Assembly: GCA_049511715.1 (NCBI GenBank)
Contig: JBEKXU010000019.1
Span: 1-54,882 of the forward strand
Direction of reading: 5' to 3'
From: JBEKHT01 sp049511715
GTDB lineage: Bacteria; Chloroflexota; Anaerolineae; Anaerolineales; RBG-16-64-43
Length of the DNA stretch: 54,882 nt
Under the pieces are notes generated by a model, which had not been told where the DNA came from, ran no database searches, and was given only the letters and a program-made list of their open reading frames with translations. Shown in pieces: positions 53,202 through 54,882 of the stretch. The translations under genes and the position numbers were made by a program. Each line of letters starts with the position of its first letter. The stretch's first letter is position 1.

Positions 53202-54161
53202 ATGAGCGAAAAGGGCAAGAAGGTCGCCGTCGTCGCCGTCGGTGGAAACTCCCTGATCCGCGACCCGAAACGCGTCTCGGTCGAGGACCAGGAGGACGCG
53301 CTGCGGGAGACCGCGGGTCATATTGTCGACATGGTCGCGGCCGGCTGGGAGGTGGCCATCGGTCACGGCAATGGGCCCCAGGTCGGGTTCATCCTGCGGC
53401 GCTCGGAGATTGCGGCCAAAGCGGAAGGCATGCACGAAGTCCCGCTGGACGTGTGCGGAGCGGACAGCCAGGGCGCCATTGGTTACGAGCTCCAGCAGGC
53501 GCTGCAGAATGAACTCCTCAGGCGGGGCATTCACAAGAACGTTTGCACGGTGATCACCCAGACCCTCGTAGATCGGAATGACCCGGCCTTCCAGAATCCC
53601 AGCAAACCCATTGGTGGATTCATGGAAGAGGCCGAGGCGAAGCGCCGGGAAAAAGATATGGCCTGGAGCGTCGTGGAGGATGCTGGGCGCGGGTGGCGGC
53701 GGGTCGTGCCCTCCCCGCTGCCTCGGGAGATCATCGAGTTGGATTCGGTCCGGACCCTGATCCGCGCGGGGGTGCTGGTCATCACGGTGGGAGGCGGCGG
53801 CATTCCCGTCATCGATGCCGGGGGCCAATATCAGGGTACGGCCGCCGTCATTGACAAGGACTTCGCGAGCAGCCTGCTGGCGCAGAAAATCGGGGCCGAT
53901 CTCTTCCTGATCGCTACCGCGGTCGAGAAAGTGGCCATCCGTTTTGGGAAGCCGGATCAGAAATGGCTGGACCGGATGAGTTTGGCCGAGGCCAGACAGT
54001 ACTTGGCCGAGGGGACGCACTTTGCCAAGGGGTCCATGGCCCCGAAGATGCAGGCCGTCATCTGGTATTTGGAGGCCGGCGGCCGGCAGGCGCTGATCAC
54101 GAACCCGGAGAATATCGGCCGGGCCTTGGAAGGGAAAACAGGCACATGGATCGTGCCCTGA
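53202..54161 (+). CDS. arcC: Carbamate kinase
   Basis: 319 residues. Amino-acid kinase fold: VVAVGGNSLI at the start, HGNGPQVGFIL, QGAIGYELQQAL, NPSKPIGGFM, GGGGIPV and the C-terminal MAPKMQAVIWYLEAGG. It converts carbamoyl phosphate and ADP to ATP, carbon dioxide and ammonia. Coming right after two carbamoyltransferases, it completes an ATP-forming route from ureido compounds. The E. coli equivalent in the purine cluster is YqeA. Confidence 0.94.
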   Translation: MSEKGKKVAVVAVGGNSLIRDPKRVSVEDQEDALRETAGHIVDMVAAGWEVAIGHGNGPQVGFILRRSEIAAKAEGMHEVPLDVCGADSQGAIGYELQQALQNELLRRGIHKNVCTVITQTLVDRNDPAFQNPSKPIGGFMEEAEAKRREKDMAWSVVEDAGRGWRRVVPSPLPREIIELDSVRTLIRAGVLVITVGGGGIPVIDAGGQYQGTAAVIDKDFASSLLAQKIGADLFLIATAVEKVAIRFGKPDQKWLDRMSLAEARQYLAEGTHFAKGSMAPKMQAVIWYLEAGGRQALITNPENIGRALEGKTGTWIVP

Positions 54162-54320
54162 CTCTTGCGATGGGTAGGGCGGGGCAGAATCGATTCGAGT
54201 GCAACCATGGGATTTCTGAGCAGACCGCGGAAAGGAGGTGACGGGGGAGGGAAGGATCCTCTCGTGTTTGGCGACCATCAGTTGTTCACCGATTTCTAGT
54301 GACCCCAAAGGAGGGTGAAC
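54162..54320 (+). other. Leader region before the BMP lipoprotein gene
   Basis: It contains an isolated near-perfect Shine-Dalgarno AAAGGAGGTGA (54231-54241) not placed before a good start codon. A tiny frame, GTG 54264 to TAG 54299 (11 codons), has GGAAGG nine bases upstream and could be a leader peptide. There is no other evidence for either. Confidence 0.3.
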
Positions 54321-54882
54321 GTGATCCCTAAAGCGCTCAAGTACATCGCCTTGCCAGGCATGGCACTTCTGTTCGTGCTGACGGCCTGCGCCCCCGCTGC
54401 CACGCCGACCGCCGCTCCCGCCCCGATGGCCACTTCGGCGCCCGCCATGGTTGCGACTTCGGCGCCCGCCATGGTTGCGACTTCGGCGCCCGCCATGGCG
54501 CCCACCGCCGCGGCAACAATGGCCGCTGCGGCCGCGCCGACCGCGGCCCTTGCTCCTGTGGGAACTGCATTCCCATCTGGCCAGACGTTCACCATCGGCA
54601 TGATTCTGGTCGGTCCCTACAATGACTCGGGTTGGAGCCAGGCTACCTACGAAGGTGGCGAGTATGCAGTTGCCAATGTTCCCAATACCAAGCTGATCTA
54701 TATCGACAACGGCTTCAGTCATCAGGGGTCGACACCGGCCCAGCTGGCCGAGCAGCTGCTGGCGAAGGGTGCCAACATGATCATCTTCAACTCGGATGAT
54801 TTCAAGGATGACTCCAATACCTTCGCCAAGAACCATCCGACCATCCCCACCATCATGCTTTCGGGCGATCAGTCGTGGGCGC
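54321..54882 (+). CDS. BMP-family substrate-binding lipoprotein (3' end outside window)
   Basis: GTG 54321 has AGGAGG eight bases upstream. The product has a lipoprotein signal (hydrophobic stretch ending LLFVLTAC, with Cys as lipid site). A low-complexity Ala/Pro/Thr linker built from an 8-residue repeat follows. The binding domain begins TIGMILVGPYNDSGWSQATY and continues EGGEYA and AEQLLAKGANMIIF, as in PnrA/BMP nucleoside-binding proteins. It would capture a nucleoside or purine for an ABC transporter. The frame is still open at the window end, about 187 codons in. Confidence 0.8.
   Translation, partial: MIPKALKYIALPGMALLFVLTACAPAATPTAAPAPMATSAPAMVATSAPAMVATSAPAMAPTAAATMAAAAAPTAALAPVGTAFPSGQTFTIGMILVGPYNDSGWSQATYEGGEYAVANVPNTKLIYIDNGFSHQGSTPAQLAEQLLAKGANMIIFNSDDFKDDSNTFAKNHPTIPTIMLSGDQSWA
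54426..54494 (+). repeat. 24-base tandem repeat in the lipoprotein linker
   Basis: Two identical 24-base units (54447-54470 and 54471-54494), preceded by a 21-base partial unit, each encoding M-V-A-T-S-A-P-A. It lengthens the flexible linker between the lipid anchor and the binding domain. Confidence 0.9.

Noticed and set aside
52140..54836. 898-codon minus-strand open frame opposite the carbamoyltransferase and kinase genes
   Set aside because: Histidine/arginine/glycine-rich shadow crossing several intergenic regions; the sense genes are unmistakable.

Overview
The window is a dense, GC-rich bacterial chromosome segment without a transposase, an rRNA or a CRISPR array. Gene content suggests an uncultured, probably anaerobic or facultative member of the Chloroflexota (Anaerolineae-like). 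This is an inference from four things together: F420 biosynthesis, a combined mre/min/rodA wall cluster, a baseplate-J-like membrane protein of the kind common in that phylum, and two molybdenum hydroxylase systems with selenium-dependent maturation genes. Several promoters share an extended -10 (TGnTAtAAT).

Layout. 0-1.4 kb: a small accessory patch at the 3' side of tRNA-Gln(CUG), with a TIR-domain membrane protein and a frameshifted helix-turn-helix gene. 1.4-10.5 kb (minus strand): one cell-shape and division operon, mreB-mreC-mreD-mrdA-minC-minD-minE-rodA-gltX, then the tRNA. 10.6-16.5 kb: tyrS (divergent from mreB), mtnP (minus), the archease-RtcB RNA ligase pair and an acyl-CoA dehydrogenase-like gene. 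16.5-22.9 kb: a long structured leader, then F420 genes (F420:NADP reductase, cofE, nitroreductase, cofD, cofC), an F420-type luciferase-like oxidoreductase and a thioesterase. 22.9-35.7 kb: two molybdenum hydroxylases with opposite fusion architectures, XdhC, YqeB, a YqeC-MocA fusion and three unrecognised membrane proteins. 36.6-42.6 kb (minus): alaS, baseplate-J-like gene, ruvX, mltG. 43.8-54.9 kb: UroD-family protein, a three-part wall hydrolase, folD, 8-oxoguanine-type deaminase, adenine deaminase, two carbamoyltransferases, carbamate kinase and the start of a BMP-family binding lipoprotein.

How it may work together. The right two thirds read as a purine-catabolism island. A transporter lipoprotein could bring in nucleosides or purines, and the deaminases would convert adenine and guanine-type bases. 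The molybdenum hydroxylases, matured by XdhC, YqeB and YqeC-MocA, would oxidise or reduce the ring. Carbamoyltransferases working in the phosphorolytic direction would pass carbamoyl phosphate to carbamate kinase to make ATP, and FolD would handle one-carbon units. The F420 genes lie directly upstream on the same strand, so an F420-linked redox step is possible but unproven. The most notable unexplained items are a pair of paralogous small membrane proteins between hydroxylase subunits, an aspartate-carbamoyltransferase-like enzyme with changed substrate residues, and two structured leaders (about 16.68-16.79 kb and 51.01-51.12 kb).
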